From the NCBI GenBank assembly GCA_944390795.1, contig CALXRI010000001.1, positions 62,001-126,000 of the forward strand: DNA of 64,000 nt. Reading direction: 5' to 3'. The DNA is from an uncultured Victivallales bacterium (GTDB taxonomy: Bacteria; Verrucomicrobiota; Lentisphaeria; Victivallales; UBA1829). A program made the translations under genes and the position numbers. Under the pieces are notes generated by a model. The model had not been told where the DNA came from. It made no database searches and saw nothing but the letters and a program-made list of their open reading frames with translations. This document shows, piece by piece, positions 26,127-34,183 of this stretch (within the stretch, counting starts at the first letter, position 1; each line of letters begins with the position of its first letter).

Positions 26127-28598
26127 ATGAAATACGCATTTCCCGCACTTCTGATTCCGCTTCTCGGCGTTCTCCTCTTCCCGGCGCATGCGCTCGAAAA
26201 GATCACGCTTGTCCGGGACGGGAAGGCGCAGTCTGCCATCATCCTTTCCAGGCGTCCGACCTCGACGGCGCAGTTCAGCGCAATGGAACTCAATCATCAC
26301 ATCCGCCTGATATCCGGCGCCGAACTCCCGATTGTGAAAGAAGGGGACGCGTTCCGCGGATTCGGGATCTATGTGGGAGAGACGGATTTCGCCAGGAAAA
26401 ACGGGTTCCGCCCCGAGGATTTTCAGATGGAGGAATCGCAGATCAAATTCACGCCCGACGCCATGATTCTGATCGGGCGCGATGCGCGGGCATTCGGCAG
26501 ACCCGTTCCCGGAAGCATGGCAAATGTTCCCTCTCTCTACTGTTACAACAAGGGAACCCTGTATGCGACATACGACTTTCTGGAACGCTACCTCGGCGTC
26601 CGCTGGTATGCTCCGACCGATGCCGGAACCGCATGGATTCCCAGGAAGACCATTGAAATCATCCCGAAGGATCTCCGGCGGAAACCAGCCATGTCCGCTT
26701 TCCGTCACGCCTGGCTGCCGAAAATCCTGATGGAGCGCGGCAAGGAGTTCAGCAAGTATGACTGCGATCTTCTGAAACTGCGCTGGCGCCAGGCAATCAA
26801 TTACGGCTACTGCAATCACAACGTCTACAGCATCTGGTACCGCTACTGGGGCCGGGCGAAAGATCCGGAAAAGGCGAAATATTTCATTGAAAAACGTCCG
26901 CAGTACTTCGCGCAGGGCTACAGGGGAAAAAGCGCCCGGCATCTGATCGGGCTCCGCTCCCAGTATCCGGACGATCCCGATCTGCCGCCCCAGCTCTGCA
27001 ATTCGAACGAGGAGGTCATCCGCTTCTTCGCTGACGAGGCCGCCGCGAAATACGAGGGTTCCGGTGAACGCGGTCTGGGAATGAACATTGCGAAAGCGCC
27101 GGGACTTCCCTGGTATTATCCGATCGAACCGGACGACAACAACGGATTCTGCCTCTGTCCGGAATGTCTTGCACAGTTCAGGGAGAAGCGCGTCAGCGGC
27201 GAGCGTCCAACCAGCTACATCCACTTCAACTGGATCAGCCGGATTGCGCGCGAGGCGGCAAAACGCAATCCCGAAATCAACATTGTCACGCTGGCCTACA
27301 ACAACACGTTGACATATCCGGCGGGACTTGACATCGCTCCGAACGTCGGCATTCAAATGTGTCTCACTCCCTATGACTTCTGGGTCAGTTATGACGGTTC
27401 CGCAAAAAAATATCAGGAGTGGATCGACAATGGCGAAGCGAAGAAACGCATGATGACGATCTGGACTTACATGTTTTCCGGAGCCTGGTATGCCGTGCGC
27501 ATCGATAAAAATCAATACTTCTTCCCGATGTTCGCGCCGGAACACACGGCGAAGCTCTTCCGGAAATTCGCGGCGGACGGCATTCAGGGCTGGTTCGGCG
27601 AAACACCAGATGAAATCGGAGTTCCCTTCTGGCATACGCAGCTGGAGACTTATCTGGCCCATAAGCTCGCAGACGATCCGGCGCTGGACCCCGAACGGCT
27701 GATCGGCGAATTCTTCCGCCTCTATTACGGAAGCGCGGCGGAACCGATGCGGAACTTCTACCGTCTGGTGGAAGACGCCGCATGGGAAAAATCCCTCTAC
27801 GGAAGCGGCAGCAAGGTGATTGATGAAGCCTTCAACTGGGGAAAAATCGGCACGAAGGAACGCATGGAAGCACTGGCCGGATACATTGCACAGGCCCGGC
27901 GCCTCGTAAAATCCCCTGTGGAAAAACAGCGCCTCGCCTGGTTCGTTGACGGAGTCTGGAAGCCCATGCTGGCGGGGCGGGCCGGCTATGACAGGAAACA
28001 GCAGTTCCGCTCCCGTCCCGCACCCGAGGCAAAGGCGTTCCGTGTCGCCGATGCCTCCGGCGATCCAGCCAAGGTCGACTGGACACGAATTCCAGCCCTT
28101 CGCCCGTTCAGGACAATTTCAGGCTTTCCAGGCGGATCGGGCAGGGAATTGAAGTGCGCCCATGACGGAACGTTCCTCTATCTCGTCTTCACGGAAAAGG
28201 GAGATGCGTCAAAGTTGCGGAACGCACCCGATCTCTGGAGCGGGGACGGAATCGAATTCCTGATTTCAGGAACACGGGCGCGCCCCTATGCGCAATATGC
28301 TGTGAATCCGGGCGGAAAAAGCGCGATGATCGGCTATTACTATGAGAACATGGTCACATATTCCCATGCCCTGAACAGCCGGGCCGTCCTCCGGAGCACC
28401 GTGACGGAAAACGGATGGCGTGTTGCATGTGCGATTCCGCTGGACGAGATTCCGCCGGAGAAAACGGCACGCCCGGGAAACGCCTTCTATTTCAACTTCT
28501 TCCGCACGATCCCCGGAATGGTGTCGCTGGCATGGAGCCCGACCTACACGAACTCCTACCACGAACTGGAGAGAATGGGGAAAATAACGCTGGAATGA
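26127..28598 (+). CDS. DUF4838 secreted protein with C-terminal CBM9/DOMON-like domain
   Basis: 823 aa with signal peptide (MKYAFPALLIPLLGVLLFPAHA). The N-terminal domain (about 25-145) resembles alpha-glucuronidase/GH20-type N-terminal domains (STAQFSAMELNHHIRLISGA, GTLYATYDFLERYLGVRWYA). The central DUF4838 barrel carries NNGFCLCPECLAQF with the CxCxxC signature. The last roughly 180 residues are a carbohydrate-binding beta-sandwich of CBM9 type (KCAHDGTFLYLVFTEKG, LWSGDGIEFLIS, GWRVACAIPLDEI). DUF4838 proteins are common in carbohydrate loci of Bacteroidetes and Lentisphaerae and are thought to be glycosidases, but the activity is not established. Last gene of the GH3 operon. Confidence 0.85.
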   Translation: MKYAFPALLIPLLGVLLFPAHALEKITLVRDGKAQSAIILSRRPTSTAQFSAMELNHHIRLISGAELPIVKEGDAFRGFGIYVGETDFARKNGFRPEDFQMEESQIKFTPDAMILIGRDARAFGRPVPGSMANVPSLYCYNKGTLYATYDFLERYLGVRWYAPTDAGTAWIPRKTIEIIPKDLRRKPAMSAFRHAWLPKILMERGKEFSKYDCDLLKLRWRQAINYGYCNHNVYSIWYRYWGRAKDPEKAKYFIEKRPQYFAQGYRGKSARHLIGLRSQYPDDPDLPPQLCNSNEEVIRFFADEAAAKYEGSGERGLGMNIAKAPGLPWYYPIEPDDNNGFCLCPECLAQFREKRVSGERPTSYIHFNWISRIAREAAKRNPEINIVTLAYNNTLTYPAGLDIAPNVGIQMCLTPYDFWVSYDGSAKKYQEWIDNGEAKKRMMTIWTYMFSGAWYAVRIDKNQYFFPMFAPEHTAKLFRKFAADGIQGWFGETPDEIGVPFWHTQLETYLAHKLADDPALDPERLIGEFFRLYYGSAAEPMRNFYRLVEDAAWEKSLYGSGSKVIDEAFNWGKIGTKERMEALAGYIAQARRLVKSPVEKQRLAWFVDGVWKPMLAGRAGYDRKQQFRSRPAPEAKAFRVADASGDPAKVDWTRIPALRPFRTISGFPGGSGRELKCAHDGTFLYLVFTEKGDASKLRNAPDLWSGDGIEFLISGTRARPYAQYAVNPGGKSAMIGYYYENMVTYSHALNSRAVLRSTVTENGWRVACAIPLDEIPPEKTARPGNAFYFNFFRTIPGMVSLAWSPTYTNSYHELERMGKITLE

Positions 28599-28760
28599 AA
28601 TCTCCGCAACAGGAAAACTCGGAATCCGGCCAGGACTCTTTCTGACATTTCTTTCCTGCGGATGTTTCCGGACCTGTTTCCGCAAAAAGCCCTCCGGCGG
28701 AGTTCATTTCCCCTATGACGGACAAATGCGGCATCCATTCCGCCCCGCGGCAGGGAAAGC

Positions 28761-28784
28761 GTCCGTTGTTCCGGAACAACGGAC
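28761..28784. terminator. Perfect 24-bp palindrome
   Basis: Half-site GTCCGTTGTTCC at 28761-28772 followed immediately by its reverse complement. It lies 163 bases past the DUF4838 stop and upstream of the LacI promoter. There is no T-run, so either a transcript-end hairpin or an operator is possible. Confidence 0.4.
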
Positions 28785-28804
28785 AAGCCCGGAATGCAGG
28801 ATTG

Positions 28805-28845
28805 TGCAATGCGCGATTGCATAACGGGATTCCATGCGGTATATT
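28805..28845 (+). promoter_or_regulatory. LacI-gene promoter with overlapping operator
   Basis: -35 TTGCAT (28817-28822) and -10 TATATT (28840-28845) have an ideal 17-base spacer. The inverted repeat TGCAAT-GCGCG-ATTGCA (28805-28821) covers the -35, as expected for autorepression by the LacI-type protein coded from 28931. Confidence 0.6.
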
Positions 28846-28930
28846 ACAGCAGAGACTGCCTGTGTGGGAAAACAGTCTCCGCTTCGGCATCTGAAAAGCT
28901 TCAGATCCGGTTCCGCGGGAAAAGGGAAAC

Positions 28931-29941
28931 ATGATTACAATCAAAGACGTTGCGGCCCGGGCGGGAGTCCCGGAAAAAACGGCGATGCGCGCGCTTTCCG
29001 GCGCCACCATGGGGAAAAGGCGCGACGCCCGGGAAAGGATGGAGCGGGTCCGCAGGGCCGCTGCGGAGCTCGGCTATCAGCCGTCCGAAATTGCAAAAGC
29101 GCTGCGGAAAGGAAAAACCCGGACCATCGGGCTGATGACCGGCAACATTACGAACCGCTATTACGCCTCTCTGGCGGAAACCGTGCTGGACGAGTCGGAA
29201 CGTCTCGGCTACCGCATGATTCTGGAACTGACGCGCTGGGATGCGGAAAAAAGCATCCTCTGTCTGGAACATCTGCAGCGCTTCCGGGTGGACGGGATTT
29301 TCTACGCCTCGGGACACTTTCCGGAAGAGCGCCATGCGCTGGAAAAACTGCACGGTGCTGGGATTCCGCTGGTCATGCTGTATCAGAACGCCTTCGGCAT
29401 CGCCTCCGTCGGACGGGATCACTCCGCATCCCTGCCGCTTGCCGTCAGAGACCTGGCGGAACGGGGCGCCCGGAAGATCACGCTGTCCGCCTGGAACAGC
29501 CGGACGCCGCAGGATGAAATCCTCATTGAGCTTTTCCTGAGCGCATGCCGCAAATCCGGAATAGCGTCCGAGCTGCACCGCCCGCGTTCCCTGGCCGACA
29601 TGGATGCGCTGGCGGATGCCGCTCCCGGGGCATTGATCTGCGATGCGCCGAACTGTCTCAAATACTTCTTTCTCCGAATCCGGGACAACCATGCGTACTG
29701 TCCTTATGTCACAGGTATTTATGACGAATGGAACTGGCCGGACCGTCCGGAATCGCTTTCCGGCGCGATCCTGCTGCCGTCCGAGAAACAGGTTCGCCTG
29801 GCGGTCCGCGAACTGATCGGGCAAATTGAGCATGGAAGTCCCCCTTCCTCCATATCTCTGCAGTCACGCTTTTTCCCCTGTGAAAAGTTCGATGAAGTTC
29901 CGGTGAAAGATCTCTCATTCCGTCATCTGTTTCCGTTCTGA
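28931..29941 (+). CDS. LacI-family transcriptional regulator
   Basis: 336 aa. N-terminal LacI helix-turn-helix MITIKDVAARAGVPEKTAMR, hinge helix region GYQPSEIAKALRKGKTRTIG, then a periplasmic-binding-protein-like sensor (GLMTGNITNRYYASLAETVL, DGIFYASGHFPEE, RDLAERGARKITLSAW). The length is typical. The gene has its own promoter with a palindrome over the -35 and precedes the U32-like/QueG-like/glycosidase genes in the same direction, so it probably controls them. The sugar effector cannot be told. Confidence 0.93.
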   Translation: MITIKDVAARAGVPEKTAMRALSGATMGKRRDARERMERVRRAAAELGYQPSEIAKALRKGKTRTIGLMTGNITNRYYASLAETVLDESERLGYRMILELTRWDAEKSILCLEHLQRFRVDGIFYASGHFPEERHALEKLHGAGIPLVMLYQNAFGIASVGRDHSASLPLAVRDLAERGARKITLSAWNSRTPQDEILIELFLSACRKSGIASELHRPRSLADMDALADAAPGALICDAPNCLKYFFLRIRDNHAYCPYVTGIYDEWNWPDRPESLSGAILLPSEKQVRLAVRELIGQIEHGSPPSSISLQSRFFPCEKFDEVPVKDLSFRHLFPF

Positions 29942-30055
29942 AACGCGGAAAAATTGCCGTTTTTTCCGAAAAGAACCTTGATTTCCGTCGTTTTTCATAT
30001 AACTTATATCGAAGACAGTTATAATCTTTTATAGAGGAGGGAATCAGAAGGCATC

Positions 30056-31102
30056 ATGCGTTTCATGGCGGGATATCCGGTGCAGACCGGAGAAAATTTC
30101 ATCCCTTTCATCCTGAAGCACAAGAACAGGATTCAGGAGGTCTATTTCTCCTGGCCTGGCATCACCTCCGGACGCGGTTCGGCCGGATATGGGAACCCGC
30201 TGATGGAAAATGAGATGCAGAATACGCTCCTGACCGGGCTCTCCCGTCTCCGCAGCGAAGGTGTTGCAAGCTGCCTTCTTCTGAACGGACATTGTTACGG
30301 ACGGGAAAGTCTCGCCCGTGTTTTTTTTGAGAAAATCGGCAATCTCATTGATTTTCTGAAAACGGAAACTGTTCTGTCTTCGATTACCACATCTTCTCCG
30401 GTCATCGCAAAATTCCTGAAACGGAATTTTCCGGATCTGGAATGCCGTGCCTCGGTCAATATGGAGATCGGCTCCGCGGAGGGAATGGACTACCTTGCAG
30501 AGTGGTTTGACGGGTATTACATGCGGAGAGAGCTGAACCGCGATCTTGAGAAAATCCGGGAACTCCGTTCCTGGTGTCTGCGGAACGGAAAAAAGCTCTA
30601 TGCGCTGGCGAACAGCGGATGCCTGAACTTCTGTTCCGCACATAATTTCCACGACAATCTGACCGCGCATGAAAATGAAATCCGCGCAATGGACAACGCG
30701 TATGACTTCCCCGGAATCTGCCGCCAGTGGCTGATGCGCCCGGAAAAGCGGGAACGCTTCCTTTCCGTCTGCAACTTCATCCGTCCGGAGGACATCCGCC
30801 TTTACGAGGAATATTTCGACGGAATCAAGCTGGCGACCCGCGTCAGCCGGAATCCGCTCGGCATTCTGTCCGCCTACCTGAAAGGAAAATACACCGGCAG
30901 TCTGCCGGATCTTCTCGAGCCCTGCCATATGGAATGCTTTCTTCCGGAAATTCTGGAGAATTCCCTTCTGCCGGCGGATTTCGGGGAACGCGTGCTCCGG
31001 TGCGGGCATCGCTGTGAAGCGTGCACATACTGCCGCGACGCCCTCAGGCACGCGCTGGTGAATGCAGACAACTGGCATCAGGCACAGGAAACAGGGAGGT
31101 GA
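30056..31102 (+). CDS. U32-peptidase-like protein with C-terminal cysteine cluster
   Basis: 348 aa, soluble. The fold pattern and cysteine placement recall the U32 family (YhbU/YhbV-like): ASVNMEIGSAEGMDYLAEWF as a barrel strand, LANSGCLNFCSAHNFHDN, then CGHRCEACTYCRDA at the C terminus. Those cysteines could hold an iron-sulphur cluster. Most U32 proteins studied act in tRNA hydroxylation or ubiquinone hydroxylation rather than proteolysis, so no protease activity is claimed. TATAAT at 30020-30025 and AGGAGG at 30035-30040 precede the start. The stop lies 1 base before the next start, which implies tight coupling with the QueG-like protein. Confidence 0.6.
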   Translation: MRFMAGYPVQTGENFIPFILKHKNRIQEVYFSWPGITSGRGSAGYGNPLMENEMQNTLLTGLSRLRSEGVASCLLLNGHCYGRESLARVFFEKIGNLIDFLKTETVLSSITTSSPVIAKFLKRNFPDLECRASVNMEIGSAEGMDYLAEWFDGYYMRRELNRDLEKIRELRSWCLRNGKKLYALANSGCLNFCSAHNFHDNLTAHENEIRAMDNAYDFPGICRQWLMRPEKRERFLSVCNFIRPEDIRLYEEYFDGIKLATRVSRNPLGILSAYLKGKYTGSLPDLLEPCHMECFLPEILENSLLPADFGERVLRCGHRCEACTYCRDALRHALVNADNWHQAQETGR

Positions 31103-31103
31103 C

Positions 31104-32171
31104 ATGCTTACAAGCAGAATGGTGAAGGAGGCCGCGCTTGCCGCGGGCGCGGACCTGGTCGGAATCGGGAACATGGCGCGTTTCGAAGGAGTTCCTCCGG
31201 AAATGGATCCCCGGCGGATCTTTCCCGAGGCGGAAAGCGTCGTCGGAATGGCGTTCCGGATTCCGCGCGGCGTCCAGCAGGGAATTGAACAGGGGACGCA
31301 GTTCTACCAGTATCCCTCCATGGCCTACGGGGGAATCAATGAGATTTTCGCACCCGCGGTTCTGTATCATGTCGGAAAAGTGATTGAAGATCATGGATAC
31401 GAGGCGGTCGTCTACCGGAACACCGGCGCCAGGGGCGCGGTCTCCGACATGGACGGCTCTCCCGGAAACACGCTGTCGCCCGAGGAGCAGATTGAAGTCA
31501 ACGAGCAGGAGAAAAACAAAACCGCGCATCACCGCTCCGTCCAGTTCACCCGTCCCGTGCGGCCGGGAGGCGTCGGACCGGATCTCCAGTTCCATTTCCG
31601 CCTGGCGGCGGTTGCGTGCGGACTGGGGGAAATCGGCTGGAGCAAGATGTTTCTCACGCCCGAATTCGGTCCCCTCCAGCGTGTCGCGTTTCTTTTCACG
31701 GACGCCCCGCTGGAACCGGATCCTCTCTATTCCGGGCCGCCGATCTGCCGCCGGTGCATGGCGTGCGTGAGGGAATGTCCGGGACAATGCCTGAGCAAAG
31801 ACAAAAGCATCACAGTATACGTCGGAGGCAAGAAGTGCGAATGGGGCGTGCTGGATGAATGGAAATGTTATGCGTTTTACACGCACGGCGGACGCAGGTT
31901 CAATCCGTTTGTCCCGCGGGAGGTCTGGGATGCCAATGAAAACGGGGATCTGAACCTTCTGGAAGGGAAATGCGCGGCCACGGAAGCGGAAATCGTGAAA
32001 GTCTACGGCGCGCTGGAAAAATATTTCCCGTCGTGGGTCGGCTACAATATGGCGAAATGCGGCGGATGCATCCGCGCCTGCGTCGGCATGCTGGAAAAGA
32101 AAGGCGGATGCATGGAACACCGCTTCCGCCGTCCGCTGCGCACCGGCAGGGCATGGATCATGGACAGATAG
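31104..32171 (+). CDS. QueG-like double [4Fe-4S] protein, copy 1
   Basis: 355 aa from ATG 31104, chosen because GGGAGGTGAC lies directly upstream; an earlier in-frame ATG at 31062 would overlap the preceding gene. The N-terminal part (LAAGADLVGIGNMARFEGVP; VVGMAFRIPRG) is shared with epoxyqueuosine reductase (QueG) and reductive-dehalogenase-like proteins. Cluster motifs: CRRCMACVRECPGQCL, and CGGCIRACVG near the C terminus. A segment DEWKCYAFYTHGGRRFNPF lies between them, and its form W-x-C-x3-Y ... NPF recurs in the two copies at 32182-34029. True QueG roles in tRNA modification are not implied; cobalamin binding cannot be judged. Probably an electron-transfer or reductase protein of an unknown pathway. 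Confidence 0.75.
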   Translation: MLTSRMVKEAALAAGADLVGIGNMARFEGVPPEMDPRRIFPEAESVVGMAFRIPRGVQQGIEQGTQFYQYPSMAYGGINEIFAPAVLYHVGKVIEDHGYEAVVYRNTGARGAVSDMDGSPGNTLSPEEQIEVNEQEKNKTAHHRSVQFTRPVRPGGVGPDLQFHFRLAAVACGLGEIGWSKMFLTPEFGPLQRVAFLFTDAPLEPDPLYSGPPICRRCMACVRECPGQCLSKDKSITVYVGGKKCEWGVLDEWKCYAFYTHGGRRFNPFVPREVWDANENGDLNLLEGKCAATEAEIVKVYGALEKYFPSWVGYNMAKCGGCIRACVGMLEKKGGCMEHRFRRPLRTGRAWIMDR

Positions 32172-32181
32172 GAGGAAGCCG

Positions 32182-34029
32182 ATGCTCTCAGCACAAATCA
32201 TCAAGAGAAAAGCTCTGGAATACGGCGCGGATCTGGTCGGCATCGGGGATGTCCGGCACTTTGAAGGCACGTCTCCGCAGCGCGATCCCCGCAGCATCCT
32301 GCCCGATGCATCCTGCGTGATCGGATTCGGATTCCGCGTGCCGCGCGCCCTCTACCGCGCCATGGAAAGAAAGGTGCAGTATTTCAACTACACCCAGCTC
32401 GGCGTCAAACAGATCGACGAGGAGCTCTCGGAAGTGTTTCTTCTGAAAATGGGCGCCCTGATTGAAAACGAGGGGTATGACGCCTGTCTGCAGCGCAACG
32501 TTTCAAATCTGAGAATCAAAGGCGATCACTCCACCAATCCGGAAGTCTCCGACACATATGAACTGGAACATGCCGAAGCGGTCGCGCCGGGGAAGACCGT
32601 TCCCGATGTCATCCTGGATTTCGCGGACGCCGCGCGCATCTGCGGACTGGCCTCCGTCAGCTGCAAAGGCAATGCCATCGCCCCGAAACTCGGGCCGTTT
32701 GTCCGCTTTGTCTTTCTCGTGACCAATGCGCCGCTGGAAACCGATCCGCCTTTCGCGGGCTCGATCTGCGACCGCTGCGGGAAATGCGCGGAAGCGTGCC
32801 CGGGGCACGCCGTGGACGTCCGGAACGGGCTGGACACCTGGCAATGCGCCGTCTACTACCGGGGGGCGCACCGCTCCAATCCCTTCATGAACGCGGATTT
32901 CCTGAAGGATCATCCCGCACGGGAGCAGATCCTGAACGGGGATTACCGTTTCACCAGGGAGAGTGCGCGAGCCATCTATCCGGAGCTGAATTTCCTTCCG
33001 ATGCGCGCCACGGGTTACGCTCCCTGCCTCTGCGGAAAACTGTGCGATATCGCCTGTTACAATCATTTGAAGGAAAAAAAAACTGCTATGAACACGCTCA
33101 GACAGAAAATCATCGACCGCTTCCGCCTCTTCGGCGCGGATCTGGTCCGCTTCGGGAACGCCGAACGCTTCCGCGATCCGAAAGTCCGTCTGCTGATGCC
33201 GGAAGTCCGGACCGTGATCTGCGCGGCATTCCGCCAGCTCCGCGGCGTCCGGCGCGGAATTGAAGAGGGCTCCACATACTACCAGTATACCACCAACGGC
33301 ATTGAAGTGCTGGAGGAAAATGTGATGCCGAACGCGCTGCTCAGGGTGTCCGCCCTGCTGGAGGAGGAGGGCTTTGAAGCGCTCCCCCAGCGGCGCAACC
33401 AGACCGTCATGCAGACAGAGGACGGCACCAATTTCGAAGTGGACTACCGGGAGATTTTCCGGGGCAGGAAAGCCGAAAACCAGCTGGATTTTGAACAGTG
33501 CGCCATTGACTGCGGCCTCGGGGAGCGCGGTCTTTCCGGATCGATTCTCACCGATGCGTTCGGACCGTGTCAGCGCTGGGTCTTCCTGCTGACCGATGCG
33601 GAAATCGAACCCGATCCGGTTGCGGAGCCGCACCTCTGCGACCGCTGCGGGAAATGCATTGCGGCCTGCCCCGGACGGGCTCTGAGTCCGGAGGGAGAAC
33701 GCGATCCCTGGCAGTGCTCGGCCTATTACATCGGCGCCAACATGACGAAAAACCCATTCCTGCCGCCGGAGGCGTTTGCGGACGATCCGGAGCGGCAGGC
33801 CGTCATCACCGGGGCGGTCAGGCTTTCGCCGGAGCGCGCCCGGGAGATCATCGACCGGATCATCTATTACCCGCCGGTCAAGCACAGTTACCAGGCAAGC
33901 ATCTGCGGGCGCGCCTGCGACACCGCGTGTCTCATTCACCTGGAGGAAAGGGGGGTATTGACGCACAAATTCAAAACAACGTTCAGGAAACGCCCCGAAT
34001 GGAAACTGTCCCTTCTCGATCCGGTTTGA
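32182..34029 (+). CDS. Tandem-fused QueG-like [4Fe-4S] protein (copies 2 and 3)
   Basis: 615 aa made of two homologous halves, residues 1-302 and 303-615. Each starts with the same motif (EYGADLVGIGDVRHFEGTSP; LFGADLVRFGNAERFRDP). Each has CDRCGKCAEACPG or CDRCGKCIAACPG, then W-Q-C-A-V-Y-Y-R-G-A or W-Q-C-S-A-Y-Y-I-G-A followed by NPF. Each ends with a second cysteine set (CLCGKLCDIACYNHLKEK; CGRACDTACLIHLEERG). The halves are joined at an A9 run (33074-33082). With one A fewer the first half would stop at TGA overlapping the ATG at 33088 (ATGA). So the fusion may be real, may be a slippage site, or may be a sequence error. Follows copy 1 by 10 bases with GGAGGAA before ATG. Confidence 0.75.
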   Translation: MLSAQIIKRKALEYGADLVGIGDVRHFEGTSPQRDPRSILPDASCVIGFGFRVPRALYRAMERKVQYFNYTQLGVKQIDEELSEVFLLKMGALIENEGYDACLQRNVSNLRIKGDHSTNPEVSDTYELEHAEAVAPGKTVPDVILDFADAARICGLASVSCKGNAIAPKLGPFVRFVFLVTNAPLETDPPFAGSICDRCGKCAEACPGHAVDVRNGLDTWQCAVYYRGAHRSNPFMNADFLKDHPAREQILNGDYRFTRESARAIYPELNFLPMRATGYAPCLCGKLCDIACYNHLKEKKTAMNTLRQKIIDRFRLFGADLVRFGNAERFRDPKVRLLMPEVRTVICAAFRQLRGVRRGIEEGSTYYQYTTNGIEVLEENVMPNALLRVSALLEEEGFEALPQRRNQTVMQTEDGTNFEVDYREIFRGRKAENQLDFEQCAIDCGLGERGLSGSILTDAFGPCQRWVFLLTDAEIEPDPVAEPHLCDRCGKCIAACPGRALSPEGERDPWQCSAYYIGANMTKNPFLPPEAFADDPERQAVITGAVRLSPERAREIIDRIIYYPPVKHSYQASICGRACDTACLIHLEERGVLTHKFKTTFRKRPEWKLSLLDPV

Positions 34030-34183
34030 GGAAACGGACGGGAAAACACGGGAAATCCCCGGGCGCGAAAGAGGAAAGCAAGTTGCAATTTCCTTCCGCA
34101 GACGTAACTTACAGGAAGGAAACGGGAAAAAAACGGAACACGCCGCATTTCCTGCATCAACATATCGGAATACGGAGAAGAAC

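Noticed and set aside
25971-27662. 563-codon open frame on the minus strand
   Set aside because: Antisense to the DUF4838 gene, which has a signal peptide and clear domains.
30056-31102. Annotation as an active protease (U32 peptidase)
   Set aside because: Only the general U32-like pattern is seen, and well-studied relatives have other functions, so no protease role is assigned.
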